A stretch of DNA of 64,000 bases from Bacteroidota bacterium (GCA_023428755.1 JAEYWX010000001.1:458633-522632); one strand, 5' to 3'; positions 1 to 9,838 are shown, counted from the first letter of the stretch. Notes: generated from the sequence alone by a model not told the origin. Program-made: numbers and translations.

Positions 1-1030
1 TGATTGTAACAAACTCTTTCAATTTCGGCAAATTAGCAATACAGGGTACACACCACGAACCCCAGAAATGCAGCAGGGTATATTTCGAATCGTTGCGTTT
101 GAAATAAATATCTTCATACACTCCTGTATTCAAATGAGCGCCGAATACAGATTTTAATACTGCTCCCGGTTGTACGCCTTTCATTGCTTCATTTTCATCC
201 ACCTTCCGGAATACCATTGTATCACCCATAATACTAACCTTGTGAAGTACCAGAATGTCGTTACCAATGTACAAACTATCGTTCCTTGAGTAGATGGGAT
301 ACGCTGTACTGAACAACTGAAAATCATTTTCATTTGCATTTGAAGCAGAATAATTGCTACTGTATAAACTGTAGGACAAATGTTTGTCTGATACAAATAG
401 TTTAATTAAAAAACTGTCTGAACCAATATATAATCTCCCTTGTCTTAACTTCTTTGTTCCGCCCCATGTATTAAAGAGTGCATCGGGATATTTCTTTGGA
501 AGCTTTGCATCCGGCATAATCCTGAATGAAAGTTCTTTTGTAAACAGTTGATGCTGCCAAAAGTCTACGGTATAGGGAATTACAAATCCTGTACGGTTGG
601 CGAAGAAAGAAGTATCCTTATAATAAACAGGGTCGTCTGTAAAACTGCCGGAGTGGTTCGTATCAAAGATGATTTTCCATTTCCCTTTTTGAAGTTGCAT
701 ATATATGAGCAACTCATTATCCGCTTGCCATTTTGCAAGATTGGCTGTATCAAGTAAATATTTTTGCTGAAAAAGCAGAAGACTTTCGGAAGTAATCTGC
801 TTTTTTTGATAAGCTGCAAATAGTTGATGCCGCATATCAAACGTATAGCGTACTACCTGTGAATTCTCTTCTTTATTGATTGATACAATTTGCAATGGTT
901 CTAAGGTACCTCCAACAACGCTATTTACAGATGTATCTTTTTGCGTAAGAACAGTATAATAGGTTTCAGTAAGCTGAGATTTTAAAAAAAAAGGGAAAAG
1001 AACAAAACAAAGAAAGAGGTGTTGCGTCAT
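1..1030 (-). CDS. TlpA-like thioredoxin-domain protein, C-terminus cut off by window edge
   Basis: An uninterrupted minus-strand reading frame begins at the ATG at 1028-1030 and is still open at base 1, giving 343 visible residues. The N-terminus (MTQHLFLCFVLFPFFLKSQ) looks like a signal peptide. About 290 residues of unrecognised sequence follow, then HFWGSWCVPC, with the WCxxC redox pair at about residues 327 and 330 as in TlpA/ResA-type periplasmic thioredoxins. Bacteroidota have many secreted proteins with this plan of a variable N-terminal part and a C-terminal AhpC/TSA-thioredoxin domain; they act as extracytoplasmic thiol-disulfide oxidoreductases. The substrate is unknown. The family call rests on the active-site motif only. 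Confidence 0.8.
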   Translation of the reverse strand, partial: MTQHLFLCFVLFPFFLKSQLTETYYTVLTQKDTSVNSVVGGTLEPLQIVSINKEENSQVVRYTFDMRHQLFAAYQKKQITSESLLLFQQKYLLDTANLAKWQADNELLIYMQLQKGKWKIIFDTNHSGSFTDDPVYYKDTSFFANRTGFVIPYTVDFWQHQLFTKELSFRIMPDAKLPKKYPDALFNTWGGTKKLRQGRLYIGSDSFLIKLFVSDKHLSYSLYSSNYSASNANENDFQLFSTAYPIYSRNDSLYIGNDILVLHKVSIMGDTMVFRKVDENEAMKGVQPGAVLKSVFGAHLNTGVYEDIYFKRNDSKYTLLHFWGSWCVPCIANLPKLKEFVTI

Positions 1031-1063
1031 TTGCAGATGTTTGCAACTTGAATATACAACTTG

Positions 1064-1098
1064 TAAAAAAAACAGCCGCATTGAAAAATGCGGCTGTT
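1064..1098 (-). terminator. rho-independent terminator after the OmpA-like gene
   Basis: On the minus strand there is a perfect 12-bp stem (AACAGCCGCATT with AATGCGGCTGTT, loop of 4) followed by a run of T. It starts about 17 bases after the stop codon of the OmpA-like gene and ends before the next gene, so it probably closes the adhesin/PorP/OmpA unit. Confidence 0.88.
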
Positions 1099-1115
1099 CA
1101 GTTTATCATTCAATC

Positions 1116-3143
1116 TTATTGTTCTTCTTTTGGCGGATATGAAATATTGATCAATCCTCTCCGGTTCTTGGCCCGGCCATCGGCATTATCACGTCCGTTG
1201 ATCACTTCCATTTCAACAGGGCAACATGCACCAAACGATTCAAACGTAAGTTTGGTTTCATCTACTCCCTTGGCACGTAAATAATCGGCACATGCCTTGG
1301 CACGTCTGTCGGAAAGTATTTTGTTGTACGCTTCCGAACCTAACCCATCTGTATAACCGCTGATCTGCACATATGCACCGGGGTTGGCTACCAGGATATC
1401 ATAAATGGAGTCAAGTTTAGCCACTGCATCTTCTTTGAGATTGTATTTATCAAAATCGAAGTAAACTGTTACCACTGTTTCAGGTGTCAGAATAATTCTT
1501 CGTTCCAGTGCAATATCGTTGTTGGTAAACCTGTCGGTTGACCAATCACTTTCATCAGTGTTTGTAATTGTTAATGCAGTTGTTTTTTCATTATAGCGTT
1601 GCTTGGTTACTGTAATGGTTTTATCAACCGAACCGTCAGTTTCAAAACTGTACTTTCCGTTGGCGTCTGTAATAACCGTTCCGGCTTTTCCGTGGGCATC
1701 TTTCCATACCAGTGTTGCACCTGCCACAGGTTCATTCGTTTTTCCATCCCGCACAATACCTGATACAATTTTCTTCTTGGGTGCTTTGCTTACAGTATAA
1801 GTTTCTAAACAACATTCTGATCCACGATCGCTGCTGAACACAGCATTACGGAATACAGATGATTGATCGGTAGTATGATAATACACATCATCACGAACAG
1901 AGTTTACGGGATGACCCATATTCTCAACCGACTTCCACGCTGTTTCCCCTCCTTTGGCAGTAAAGAGATCAAAACCACCCATGCCTTGCCGGCCGTTCGA
2001 TGAAAAAACAAGTGTACTCGTATAACTGTGATAAAAAGGTGCCTGCTCATCGGCTGCTGTATTGATCACCGTTCCTGCATTCACCGCTTCACTGGCAGTA
2101 CCATCGGCCTGTAAGGGAGCATACCAGATATCAAACCCACCTGCACCACCGGGGCGATCAGATGCAAAGAATAAATATTTTCCATCGGTTGATACATACG
2201 GTTGCTGGCTGCTGTAACCCTCACGGTTAACCGAAGTAAGTGCAACAGGGGTTGCCCAGCTGCTTCCTTCTTTCGTTGCCACATAAATACCTGCTTCTTT
2301 TTTCCCGTTTACATTTTTCCACTGTGTAAAATACAAACGGTTTCCATCGGCACTCATGCTGGCTGTGCCCTGGCTGGCAGAGGCATCTGTTGACAACAGC
2401 GATTCGGCTTCACCTGTAATAAATTGATTGTTCTCCAACGTAGCCACATACACCCGGCTGTGGTTTGGATTTATACCTGCTGCGGCCGCTGTATCTTTTT
2501 CAGTACTGGTGATCAAAAAGCGATTGCCTCCCAAATGTACTGGTGCATACACGCCCTTGCCTGTACTGTTTGCCAGTGTGGCTTTGTTGAGTGTGTACAT
2601 TACTGTATCCGGGCGACTGATTTGTGCTTTGATGTATTTTAATGTCTGCAACTCGTTTTCTGCAGTGGCTTTCAACGGATCGTTGGCTGTTACATTACTG
2701 AGGAAACGATTGATCCCTTCTTCTGCCTCATCATATTTTCCCAGGCTGCGCATACATACAGCATACCAGTAGAGTGCACTGCCGTATGTTGCAGGATCGT
2801 TCGCTGCAACGGCTTTGTACCGTTCAGCTGCCTCCGGAAAATAATTGGCTAACCGAAAACTTTCTGCCTGTTTGTACAACAGATCATTTTTTGTTACGCC
2901 TTTCCCCATGCCGCTTCCCTGCCTCTTGCGTTTGGCATTGAGCGGAAAATCGGCTTTGGTTTTTTCATTGGCAGGCGGATTTAAAAACTGCTCATACAAT
3001 TGCGCAGCCGTGTAATAATCGCCGGATGCATAATACGCATTGGCCTGTACAATGCGTTTGTCCTGTGCCTGTGTTTGTGTAAACAGAGTACAGGCTACAA
3101 CCCCCAGGAAAAGTTTTCCGGCGGCCTTATATATCGTGTTCAT
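1116..3143 (-). CDS. OmpA-family outer membrane protein with TPR, PD40-like and carboxypeptidase-regulatory-like parts (PorE-like)
   Basis: About 675 residues. The start chosen is the ATG at 3141-3143 because it gives a normal signal peptide (MNTIYKAAGKLFLGVVACTL, then a TQAQ cleavage region). An in-frame ATG at 3206 would add 21 hydrophilic residues. Order of parts: TPR-like helices (YYASGDYYTAAQLYEQF), PD40/beta-propeller-like repeats in the middle (YLFFASDRPGGAGGFDIWY), a CarboxypepD_reg-like beta sandwich, and a C-terminal OmpA peptidoglycan-binding domain (VYFDFDKYNL ... ISGYTDG) over about the last 115 residues. This architecture is typical of T9SS and gliding-associated OmpA proteins such as PorE, which tie outer membrane parts to peptidoglycan. 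It lies directly downstream of the PorP/SprF gene on the same strand, so the two are probably co-transcribed. Confidence 0.88.
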   Translation of the reverse strand: MNTIYKAAGKLFLGVVACTLFTQTQAQDKRIVQANAYYASGDYYTAAQLYEQFLNPPANEKTKADFPLNAKRKRQGSGMGKGVTKNDLLYKQAESFRLANYFPEAAERYKAVAANDPATYGSALYWYAVCMRSLGKYDEAEEGINRFLSNVTANDPLKATAENELQTLKYIKAQISRPDTVMYTLNKATLANSTGKGVYAPVHLGGNRFLITSTEKDTAAAAGINPNHSRVYVATLENNQFITGEAESLLSTDASASQGTASMSADGNRLYFTQWKNVNGKKEAGIYVATKEGSSWATPVALTSVNREGYSSQQPYVSTDGKYLFFASDRPGGAGGFDIWYAPLQADGTASEAVNAGTVINTAADEQAPFYHSYTSTLVFSSNGRQGMGGFDLFTAKGGETAWKSVENMGHPVNSVRDDVYYHTTDQSSVFRNAVFSSDRGSECCLETYTVSKAPKKKIVSGIVRDGKTNEPVAGATLVWKDAHGKAGTVITDANGKYSFETDGSVDKTITVTKQRYNEKTTALTITNTDESDWSTDRFTNNDIALERRIILTPETVVTVYFDFDKYNLKEDAVAKLDSIYDILVANPGAYVQISGYTDGLGSEAYNKILSDRRAKACADYLRAKGVDETKLTFESFGACCPVEMEVINGRDNADGRAKNRRGLINISYPPKEEQ

Positions 3144-3220
3144 TGTCGAATTATTTTGTGGAAGTGAGATAGTGGATTGCATGTGTTCGTCTTTATGGTT
3201 ATTCATTCACTTGTATGAAA

Positions 3221-4246
3221 TTATAAACGTGGACAACGGATCCAGTCAATAATGCTTCTTGTTCCGCTGCGTTTTACATATGAAAGACTCAATTCAAAGC
3301 TGTTTACATTTCTCGTCATGGTACTCAGCTTCGATGCATTTACATCATAACTCAATCCGATAATAAAATTCTTCCAGTCAACTCCTACAAATGGTGCAAT
3401 AGCATCTTTAAAACGATAGTATCCGCCAAACATGAAATCGGTTTCTTCATTCACATTCAATTGCACATAAGTTCCAATCATTGCTTCGGTTGCTGTACCC
3501 TGGCGCATCAGCAAAGCATGTGGTACAATGCTGGTACGTTCTGATAAATTAAAACTCAAACCACCATGCATTACATAACGCAACGGAATGGTATTTAAAC
3601 TTACGCTCTGTGTTGAAATGATCGGGTCTTTCGGACGGTTGATATGAAAAACCGAAACACCGGCAAAGGCATTTGCTTTTTTATCGGGCGATGCATCGTA
3701 ATACAAAACACCTGCACCGGCATCAAAGGTTGTTGAATTGGTATTGGCAAATGATTCGGTGGTTGCATTGTTGGCATTATAACCGGTAATGGGATTCCAT
3801 TGATCGCCCCATTTGAATTTACTTTGATCTACACGGCGGTTGATCAAACCGGCTTGTATTGCCAGCACCAACCGGTGATTATTGTCTTCACCAAACTTTA
3901 CGCCGGTATAAGCAACTGAACCGTATGCATTGAAGTAGTTGAAACCACCATCGCCTGCCGATTGATTCAATACGTTTACACCAACAGCAAGATTTTTACT
4001 GGTGCGTGTATCAAACGAAAGACCACTGGTACGGTATGGATTGCTTACGCTTCCCCATTGGCTTCTGTACACAGCCGATACTCTGTACTCACCATCACTT
4101 CCTCCCGTCATGGCAGGATTGGTGTACATAGGATAGGTATAGTTCTGCGTAAAATGCGGATCTGTTTGCGCCACCGATTGGAACACGCTTGCAAGCAGCA
4201 AACATGCTGTGAGTACTCCGGTTTGTTTCATGGCTTTATTTTTCAT
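3221..4246 (-). CDS. PorP/SprF family type IX secretion outer membrane protein
   Basis: 341 residues with a signal peptide ending near SVFQSVAQ. The mature N-terminus (TDPHFTQNYTYPMYTNPAMTG) carries the family hallmark of an early DPxFTQ...NPA stretch, followed by alternating beta strands expected of an outer membrane barrel. PorP/SprF proteins help specific type B T9SS cargo, such as the SprB adhesin, cross or attach to the outer membrane. It sits between a large type B cargo gene upstream and an OmpA-like gene downstream, the usual cargo/SprF/OmpA arrangement. An internal Met at residue 6 is an alternative start. Confidence 0.9.
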   Translation of the reverse strand: MKNKAMKQTGVLTACLLLASVFQSVAQTDPHFTQNYTYPMYTNPAMTGGSDGEYRVSAVYRSQWGSVSNPYRTSGLSFDTRTSKNLAVGVNVLNQSAGDGGFNYFNAYGSVAYTGVKFGEDNNHRLVLAIQAGLINRRVDQSKFKWGDQWNPITGYNANNATTESFANTNSTTFDAGAGVLYYDASPDKKANAFAGVSVFHINRPKDPIISTQSVSLNTIPLRYVMHGGLSFNLSERTSIVPHALLMRQGTATEAMIGTYVQLNVNEETDFMFGGYYRFKDAIAPFVGVDWKNFIIGLSYDVNASKLSTMTRNVNSFELSLSYVKRSGTRSIIDWIRCPRL

Positions 4247-4297
4247 TGTATGTATCAGGTATAAGATTTTAAATATGATTATCGGGTAGTTGATGTT

Positions 4298-7200
4298 TTA
4301 ACGTACAAGTGTAATTGAACCTTTGAGATCAACCGTACGACCATCGTTCATTACGGCTCGCAATGCATACACATACACGCCCACCGGTTGTGGCTTACCG
4401 TTATGTGTACCATCCCAACCTTGTGTGCGGCTGTTGATCATAGCAATCTGCTGACCCCACTGGTTGAAGATGCGCATCTCCACTCTGTTGATATAATTAC
4501 CATATACCATCAGCACATCATTCTTGCCGTCACCATTTGGTGAGAACACGTTTGGCACAAACACATCTTTGTTCAAAGCCCTTACAGTAATGATATAAGT
4601 AACAGGTGTACCAATACATCCGTTGATGCGTGGTGTTACAGTGATGGTGGCTGTTATATCTGTATTGCCAGGGTTTGTTGCAGTAAACTGCGGTACATTA
4701 CCTGTACCTGATGCTGCTAAACCAATCGCTGTATTTGAGTTTGTCCAACTGATCGATACTCCAGTTGAAGGTGTTGTAACAAAATTAGTAGCTGCTATTA
4801 CGTCACCATCGTTCACTGTAATATTAGCAGGAACTGTTACAGATGGAATTGGATTTACTTCCACTGTATAGGTTGCAGCAACCGCACACTCACCGGGGTT
4901 TGGTGTAAACGTGTACGTTCCGTTTGCAGTATTGCTCACTGTAGCAGGACTCCATGTACCGGCAATACCATTGGTAGATGTTGCTGGCAATGTTGGAACC
5001 GTTGCACCAATACAGATGGATGCACTTGTTCCAAAACTGAAGGTTGGTGTAACAATCGGGTTCACCGTTACAGTATAGGTTTGTGTGGTTGCACAAATAC
5101 CTGCAGTGGGTGTAAATGTATATACAGCACTTGCTGTTGTACTTACGGTTGATGGATTCCATGTACCTGTTACACCGTTATCGGATGTTGTTGGTAACGC
5201 AGGAACTGTTCCACCTGCACAAATGGTTAGTGCAGTTCCGAAACTGAATGTTGGAACTGTATTCGGTGTTACGGTTACAGTAAAGGTTGTACTGGTTCCG
5301 CACTCACCTGCATTTGGTGTAAAGGTATAAACAGCATCGGCCTGGTTGCTCACAGTTGCCGGGCTCCATGTACCATTGATTCCATTGGTTGATGTATTCG
5401 GTAATGTTGGAACCGTTGCGCCAGCGCAAATGGTTAATGATGTACCAAAACTAAATGTTGGTGTAAGTATTGGATTTACGGTTACAGTAAGAGTTGTTGG
5501 TACAGCACACAAACCAGCGGTTGGTGTAAATGTGTACACGCCGTTTGCTGTGTTGCTTACAGTTGCCGGGCTCCATGTTCCGGTAATACCATTGGTTGAT
5601 GTAGTTGGTAGTGTTGGAACAGCAGCTCCATCACAAACGCTGAGTGTTGTACCAAAGCTGAACGTTGGAGTAATATTCGGATTTACTGTAACAGTAAATG
5701 TTGCGGTAGTCGCACACTGTCCGGCAGCAGGTGTAAAGGTATACACGCCGCTTGCTGTATTACTTACTGTAGCTGCAGCCCATGTACCGGTTATCCCATT
5801 ATCAGAAGTGTTTGGCAGTGTCGGTACACTTCCGCCTGCACAAATGGTTAAGGTTGTACTAAAGCTGAACACAGGTGTAATGTTTGCATCTACCGTTACA
5901 GTAAACGTTGTTGGTAACGCACATTGTCCCGCAGTTGGTGTAAACGTGTACACGCCGCTTGCTGTATTGCTTACAGTAGCAGGACTCCAGGTACCGGTAA
6001 TATTATTGGTTGATGTTGTTGGTAATGCTGGTACTGTTCCTCCAGAACAAATAGCCAAAGCAGTTCCAAAACTGAATGTTGGTGTGATGTTCGGATTTAC
6101 GGTAACAGTAAATGTAGTTGGTAACGCACATTGTCCCGCAGTTGGTGTAAATGTGTACACGCCTGAATTCTGATCATCTACTACGGCAGGGTTCCATGTA
6201 CCATTGATACCATTGGTTGATGTGTTTGGTAATGCAGGTACAGTTCCACCGGCACAGATCGTTAACGTTGTACCAAAGCTGAACGTTGGTGTGATGTTCG
6301 GGTTTACGGTAACAATAAACGTAGTGGTTGTTGCACACAAACCAGCAGTTGGTGTAAATGTATAAACGCCACTTGCGGTAGTACTTACTGTCGATGGATT
6401 CCAAGTACCGGTAATACCATTATCAGATGTTGTTGGTAACACAGGCACACTTCCACCTTCACAAATGGTGAGTGTTGTTCCAAAGCTGAACGTAGGCGTA
6501 ATGTTCGGATTTACGGTAACAGTGAACGTAGTAGTGGTTGCACACAAACCAGCGGTTGGTGTAAAGGTATAAACACCACTTGCAGTAGTACTTACTGTTG
6601 CGGGACTCCAAGTACCGGTAATACCATTATCAGATGTTGTTGGTAACGCAGGTACAGTTCCGCCTGCACAAATAGTCAATGTTGTACCAAAGCTGAAAGT
6701 TGGTGTGATGTTCGGATTTACAGTAACAGTAAATGTGGTTGGCAATGCACACTGTCCGGCTGTGGGTGTAAACGTGTACGTACCGGAATTCTGATCATCC
6801 ACAACAGCAGGACTCCATGTACCACTGATGCCATTGGTTGATGTATTCGGTAATGCAGGAACTGTTCCGCCTGCACAGATGGTTAAGGTTGTACCAAAAC
6901 TGAAGGTTGGTGTAATATTCGGATTTACGGTAACAGTAAAAGTGGTTGGCAATGCACACTGTCCTGCAGTTGGTGTAAAGGTGTACGTACCGCTTGCAGT
7001 ATTGCTTACTGTTGCAGGACTCCAGGTGCCGGTTACTCCGTTATCAGAGGTTGTTGGCAAAGTTGGAACTGTTTCGCCTGAACAAATGGTCAATGCTGTA
7101 CCAAAGCTGAACGTTGGTGTAACGTTTGGTGTAACGGTAACGGTTACACTGGCAGTTGTTGCACACTGTCCGGCGGTGGGTGTAAAGGTGTACGTACCTG

Positions 7201-8161
7201 AATTTTGATTGTCGATCACTGCAGGGCTCCACGTACCGGTAATATTATTAGTAGATGTAGTTGGTAAAAGCGGAGCTGTTGCATTTTCACAAATAGAAAT
7301 GGCAGTACCAAAGCTGAACGTTGGTGTAATGTTCGGTGCTACTGTAACAGTAAAGGTTGCAGTAGTAGCACACTGTCCGGCGGTGGGTGTAAAGGTGTAC
7401 GTACCTGAATTTTGATTATCTACCACAGCAGGACTCCATGTACCGCTGTATCCGTTTAGTGAATTGTTCGGTAATGTTGGAACAGTTCCACCGGCACAAA
7501 TACTCAATGCTGTTCCAAAACTAAAAGTAGGCGTAATGTTTGGATTCACTGTAATATTGATCGTTACAGGCAAACCACATTGTCCTGCATCGGGTGTAAA
7601 TGTATAAGAACCGGAGGCAGTATTGCTAACTATTGCAGGACTCCATGTTCCTGTAAGACCATTGTTTGATGTAGTTGGTAATACGGGAGCTGTTGTACCC
7701 GCACAGAATGCAGGTATTGCTGTAAATGATGGAACGATAATGGGGTTCGACAGAATTACACCGGAGAACAAATTGGTTGTATTCCCGTTTTCTGTGATTG
7801 TAAACCCCGCATATACACCCGCATTTAATCCTGTAATAATCGCCTGGCCGGCGCCATTGGTAACAATCGTAATCGGACCAACAGCATTACCGTCATCTGT
7901 ATAAGTAATATCATAACTGGTGGCCGGTAATAGTCCATTTATTGTTACCGAGCCATCTGTTCCGTTACAGGTAGTAGGGTTGGAACTTGAAACGGTGGGC
8001 GTAAATAAAGATTCGGAAAACCCTATTGCAGCATACTTGATTTGAATACCGTTGCTGCTGTTGAACGATGTAACTGTTCCAAATGATTGGGCGTTTGCGA
8101 AGAATGAAAGTAACAGAAACAAAATTGTTCCTGCAAAGGAAATTGGATTTTTTGGGTTCAT
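4298..8161 (-). CDS. giant repeat adhesin with T9SS type B (gliding-motility-associated) C-terminal domain
   Basis: 1287 residues. A signal peptide (ending FFANAQ) is followed by a unique N-terminal region to about residue 143. Then come fourteen consecutive ~69-residue repeats with a shared core (PTFSFGT...C...VP.LP.TS.NGI.GTW.P..V, then YTFTP.AG.C, then TVTVNP), each holding two conserved cysteines about 42 residues apart. A short linker leads to the C-terminal CHU_C/TIGR04131-type sorting domain over about the last 90 residues (NVFSPNGDGKND, FNQWGQQI, GWDGTHNGKPQPVGVYVY). Such domains direct export by the type IX system and attachment or release at the cell surface. The repeats suggest a long fibrous adhesin. 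The PorP/SprF and OmpA genes follow on the same strand. Ligand unknown. Confidence 0.9.
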   Translation of the reverse strand: MNPKNPISFAGTILFLLLSFFANAQSFGTVTSFNSSNGIQIKYAAIGFSESLFTPTVSSSNPTTCNGTDGSVTINGLLPATSYDITYTDDGNAVGPITIVTNGAGQAIITGLNAGVYAGFTITENGNTTNLFSGVILSNPIIVPSFTAIPAFCAGTTAPVLPTTSNNGLTGTWSPAIVSNTASGSYTFTPDAGQCGLPVTINITVNPNITPTFSFGTALSICAGGTVPTLPNNSLNGYSGTWSPAVVDNQNSGTYTFTPTAGQCATTATFTVTVAPNITPTFSFGTAISICENATAPLLPTTSTNNITGTWSPAVIDNQNSGTYTFTPTAGQCATTASVTVTVTPNVTPTFSFGTALTICSGETVPTLPTTSDNGVTGTWSPATVSNTASGTYTFTPTAGQCALPTTFTVTVNPNITPTFSFGTTLTICAGGTVPALPNTSTNGISGTWSPAVVDDQNSGTYTFTPTAGQCALPTTFTVTVNPNITPTFSFGTTLTICAGGTVPALPTTSDNGITGTWSPATVSTTASGVYTFTPTAGLCATTTTFTVTVNPNITPTFSFGTTLTICEGGSVPVLPTTSDNGITGTWNPSTVSTTASGVYTFTPTAGLCATTTTFIVTVNPNITPTFSFGTTLTICAGGTVPALPNTSTNGINGTWNPAVVDDQNSGVYTFTPTAGQCALPTTFTVTVNPNITPTFSFGTALAICSGGTVPALPTTSTNNITGTWSPATVSNTASGVYTFTPTAGQCALPTTFTVTVDANITPVFSFSTTLTICAGGSVPTLPNTSDNGITGTWAAATVSNTASGVYTFTPAAGQCATTATFTVTVNPNITPTFSFGTTLSVCDGAAVPTLPTTSTNGITGTWSPATVSNTANGVYTFTPTAGLCAVPTTLTVTVNPILTPTFSFGTSLTICAGATVPTLPNTSTNGINGTWSPATVSNQADAVYTFTPNAGECGTSTTFTVTVTPNTVPTFSFGTALTICAGGTVPALPTTSDNGVTGTWNPSTVSTTASAVYTFTPTAGICATTQTYTVTVNPIVTPTFSFGTSASICIGATVPTLPATSTNGIAGTWSPATVSNTANGTYTFTPNPGECAVAATYTVEVNPIPSVTVPANITVNDGDVIAATNFVTTPSTGVSISWTNSNTAIGLAASGTGNVPQFTATNPGNTDITATITVTPRINGCIGTPVTYIITVRALNKDVFVPNVFSPNGDGKNDVLMVYGNYINRVEMRIFNQWGQQIAMINSRTQGWDGTHNGKPQPVGVYVYALRAVMNDGRTVDLKGSITLVR
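4841..7732 (-). repeat. tandem array of fourteen ~207-bp coding repeats
   Basis: The DNA repeats in step with the ~69-residue protein repeats (14 x 207 bp). Neighbouring units are very similar at DNA level; for example the words for GTTLTICAGGTVPALP and FTVTVNPNITPTFSFGT recur almost unchanged. Units most alike lie in the middle (units 5 to 9), and the outer units diverge, as expected from unequal recombination within the array. It is a coding repeat; the open frames on the opposite strand are by-products of it. Confidence 0.93.
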
Positions 8162-8449
8162 TTTTTAGCTGTTAGTTCAGGTTAATACTGAGAATTAACG
8201 CATAAACATAACACATTCACTATAAAGTTTATAGCAATACAGTATTTTCCCGCAAAAATTGTGTGTTTCTACTTACGGTAATGTAAAGACGAAATGAAGG
8301 GATTTATCCCGTTAAATCAATTGCAGCAGCCTTGCAGAAATTACTTTAAGTGGAACTGGTTTACAAGTTCAATCTGTACTAGATACGAGAAAAGTTACGG
8401 GTCAGACAACGCTCTCCGTTAAACTAAAAATCAATTACTGTCAATTTAC

Positions 8450-9028
8450 TTATGTATAGTAAGGGCTTACCATCAAAAACACGATCACTCCCGTTACTGC
8501 CACATAGAACCATAAAGGCCATGTAATGCGTGCCAGCTTTTTATGTTTGTGAAACTCGGCGGTTAGTCCACGGTAAGCTGTAAATAAAATAAACGGAAGA
8601 ATTAAACCTGCCAAAACAATATGTGTGATCAATATAAAGAAGTAAACAACTTTTACTAAACCGGTTCCGCCAAACGGTGTTTCACCAGTAAACAAATGAT
8701 GACAGATGTAAGAAACAAGAAATAAAACAGACAAGCCGATCGCCCACAACATTAGTTTTTTGTGTGTGGCGTAGCGCTTATTTCGTACGGCATACAACGC
8801 ACCTAAGAGCAACAATGCAACAAACGTATTGATGAGTGCATTCAGCCGGGCAAAAATATGTTTATCAAAACCAAGATTCCACTTTACTTCAACACGACTG
8901 AGAAACGCAACTGCAACAAAAACAATAATGCTTACCGCAATGATGAGAATGTAGGCAAGCATATCATTCTTTTGAATAGAAGGAGGCAATGCTTTTCCAC
9001 GTCTGTGTCCGCTGCTGCTGTACGACAT
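8450..9028 (-). CDS. DUF420 family membrane protein (CtaM-like oxidase assembly candidate)
   Basis: 192 residues with five predicted membrane segments after a short basic N-terminus. Recognisable DUF420 traits include the early RLNALINTFVALLLLGA stretch, conserved histidines (HKKLM, YICHHLF, ITHIVLAG) and a closing membrane helix. Relatives near cytochrome oxidase genes (CtaM in Bacillus) help assemble heme-copper oxidases. It lies just downstream of sco on the same strand at the end of the respiratory block, which supports a role in oxidase assembly. The function here is inferred from family and context. Confidence 0.8.
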   Translation of the reverse strand: MSYSSSGHRRGKALPPSIQKNDMLAYILIIAVSIIVFVAVAFLSRVEVKWNLGFDKHIFARLNALINTFVALLLLGALYAVRNKRYATHKKLMLWAIGLSVLFLVSYICHHLFTGETPFGGTGLVKVVYFFILITHIVLAGLILPFILFTAYRGLTAEFHKHKKLARITWPLWFYVAVTGVIVFLMVSPYYT

Positions 9029-9050
9029 AACTGATCGATCTTGGGTTTCT

Positions 9051-9749
9051 TTATTTACGAAATAGGTTTCTTTTCTTCTTTTTATCTTTTTCTAAAAACA
9101 ACAGGCCAATATCTCTTGCCATTTTTGCCATGGCCAATGTATCTGTACCATCATACCAGCCACGTATTACACGATCTTTATCGAGCAGGTAAAATTTATT
9201 GGTATGCAGAAAAGCTGTATCCACTTCACCGCCATCGATTGTTGCAGCTTTAAATTCATTATATGCCAAATCATAAATGGCTTGTTTCTCACCGGTTAAA
9301 AACCACCAGTTGCTGTGGCGAACTTTGTATTTGTCGGCATAACGCTTCAATGCCTCCACGGTATCTCTTGCCGGATCAACTGTTAATGAAATAAAATGAA
9401 CAAGCGAATCCGTTTTCAAAAACGCATCCTGCATCTTCTTCATATTACGAGTCATTGTGGGACATGGATTGGGACAGCGGGTAAAAAAATAATCAACCAC
9501 CAGAATCTTGCCTTTCAGCGAATCAGCACTCACCTGTTTCCCCAGTTGATTGGTGAACGTAAAGTTCGCCACCTTATGCCAGATCGTATCTTTCACCAGC
9601 TTTCCCTTCACCGTTTTCTCTGTTACTGAATCGTAGAAATAACGACGGGGCATGTTGATCGCATCTTCACTTGCATACTTTACGATCATGTAGGCAGTAA
9701 CCGGTATACCCACTGCCAGCAATAAACCAAAAATTCCTTTCTTACTCAT
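9051..9749 (-). CDS. sco: SCO1/SenC family copper chaperone for cytochrome oxidase
   Basis: 232 residues with an N-terminal membrane anchor (GIFGLLLAVGIPVTAYMIV) and a thioredoxin-fold domain facing the periplasm. The copper-binding motif TRCPNPCPTM gives Cys92 and Cys96, and the distal ligand is His182 (FLHTNKFYLLD), the classic CxxxC plus His set. Sco proteins deliver copper to, or keep reduced, the CuA site of oxidase subunit II, which is encoded upstream. It is separated from the oxidase operon by a strong terminator, so it may have its own promoter, and it is followed by the DUF420 gene. Confidence 0.92.
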   Translation of the reverse strand: MSKKGIFGLLLAVGIPVTAYMIVKYASEDAINMPRRYFYDSVTEKTVKGKLVKDTIWHKVANFTFTNQLGKQVSADSLKGKILVVDYFFTRCPNPCPTMTRNMKKMQDAFLKTDSLVHFISLTVDPARDTVEALKRYADKYKVRHSNWWFLTGEKQAIYDLAYNEFKAATIDGGEVDTAFLHTNKFYLLDKDRVIRGWYDGTDTLAMAKMARDIGLLFLEKDKKKKRNLFRK

Positions 9750-9770
9750 ACACTTATTCCTGCTCTGCTT

Positions 9771-9817
9771 AAAAAAAACGCCCCGATATTCCTTTCAAAA
9801 AAAGGAAAACCGGGACG
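9771..9817 (-). terminator. rho-independent terminator of the ActA-to-CoxIV operon
   Basis: On the minus strand an interrupted stem (CGTCCCG with CGGGGCG, then TTCCTTT with AAAGGAA) is followed by eight T. It sits between the subunit IV stop codon and the sco start codon. The pairing is imperfect but long, and the T tract is clear. Confidence 0.82.
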
Positions 9818-9838
9818 AATGATTTACTGAAAAACGTT

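Noticed and set aside
1048..1284. Small plus-strand gene before the OmpA-like gene's 3' end
   Set aside because: It starts beside a minus-strand terminator and runs antisense through conserved OmpA-domain codons.
5346..6173. Long plus-strand open frame (275 codons) and several shorter ones across 4.6-7.9 kb
   Set aside because: They mirror the adhesin's repeat array; repeating DNA without antisense stops gives long shadow frames. They have no start signals or plausible domains.
4841..7732. CRISPR-like periodicity
   Set aside because: The period is 207 bp, fully coding, and repeats run into each other without spacers.
8220..8234. Perfect palindrome CTATAAAGTTTATAG upstream of the adhesin gene
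   Set aside because: Short and AT-rich; palindromes of this size are expected by chance in a 289-bp AT-rich gap. No promoter of the expected form could be aligned to it, and the gap shows no other feature.
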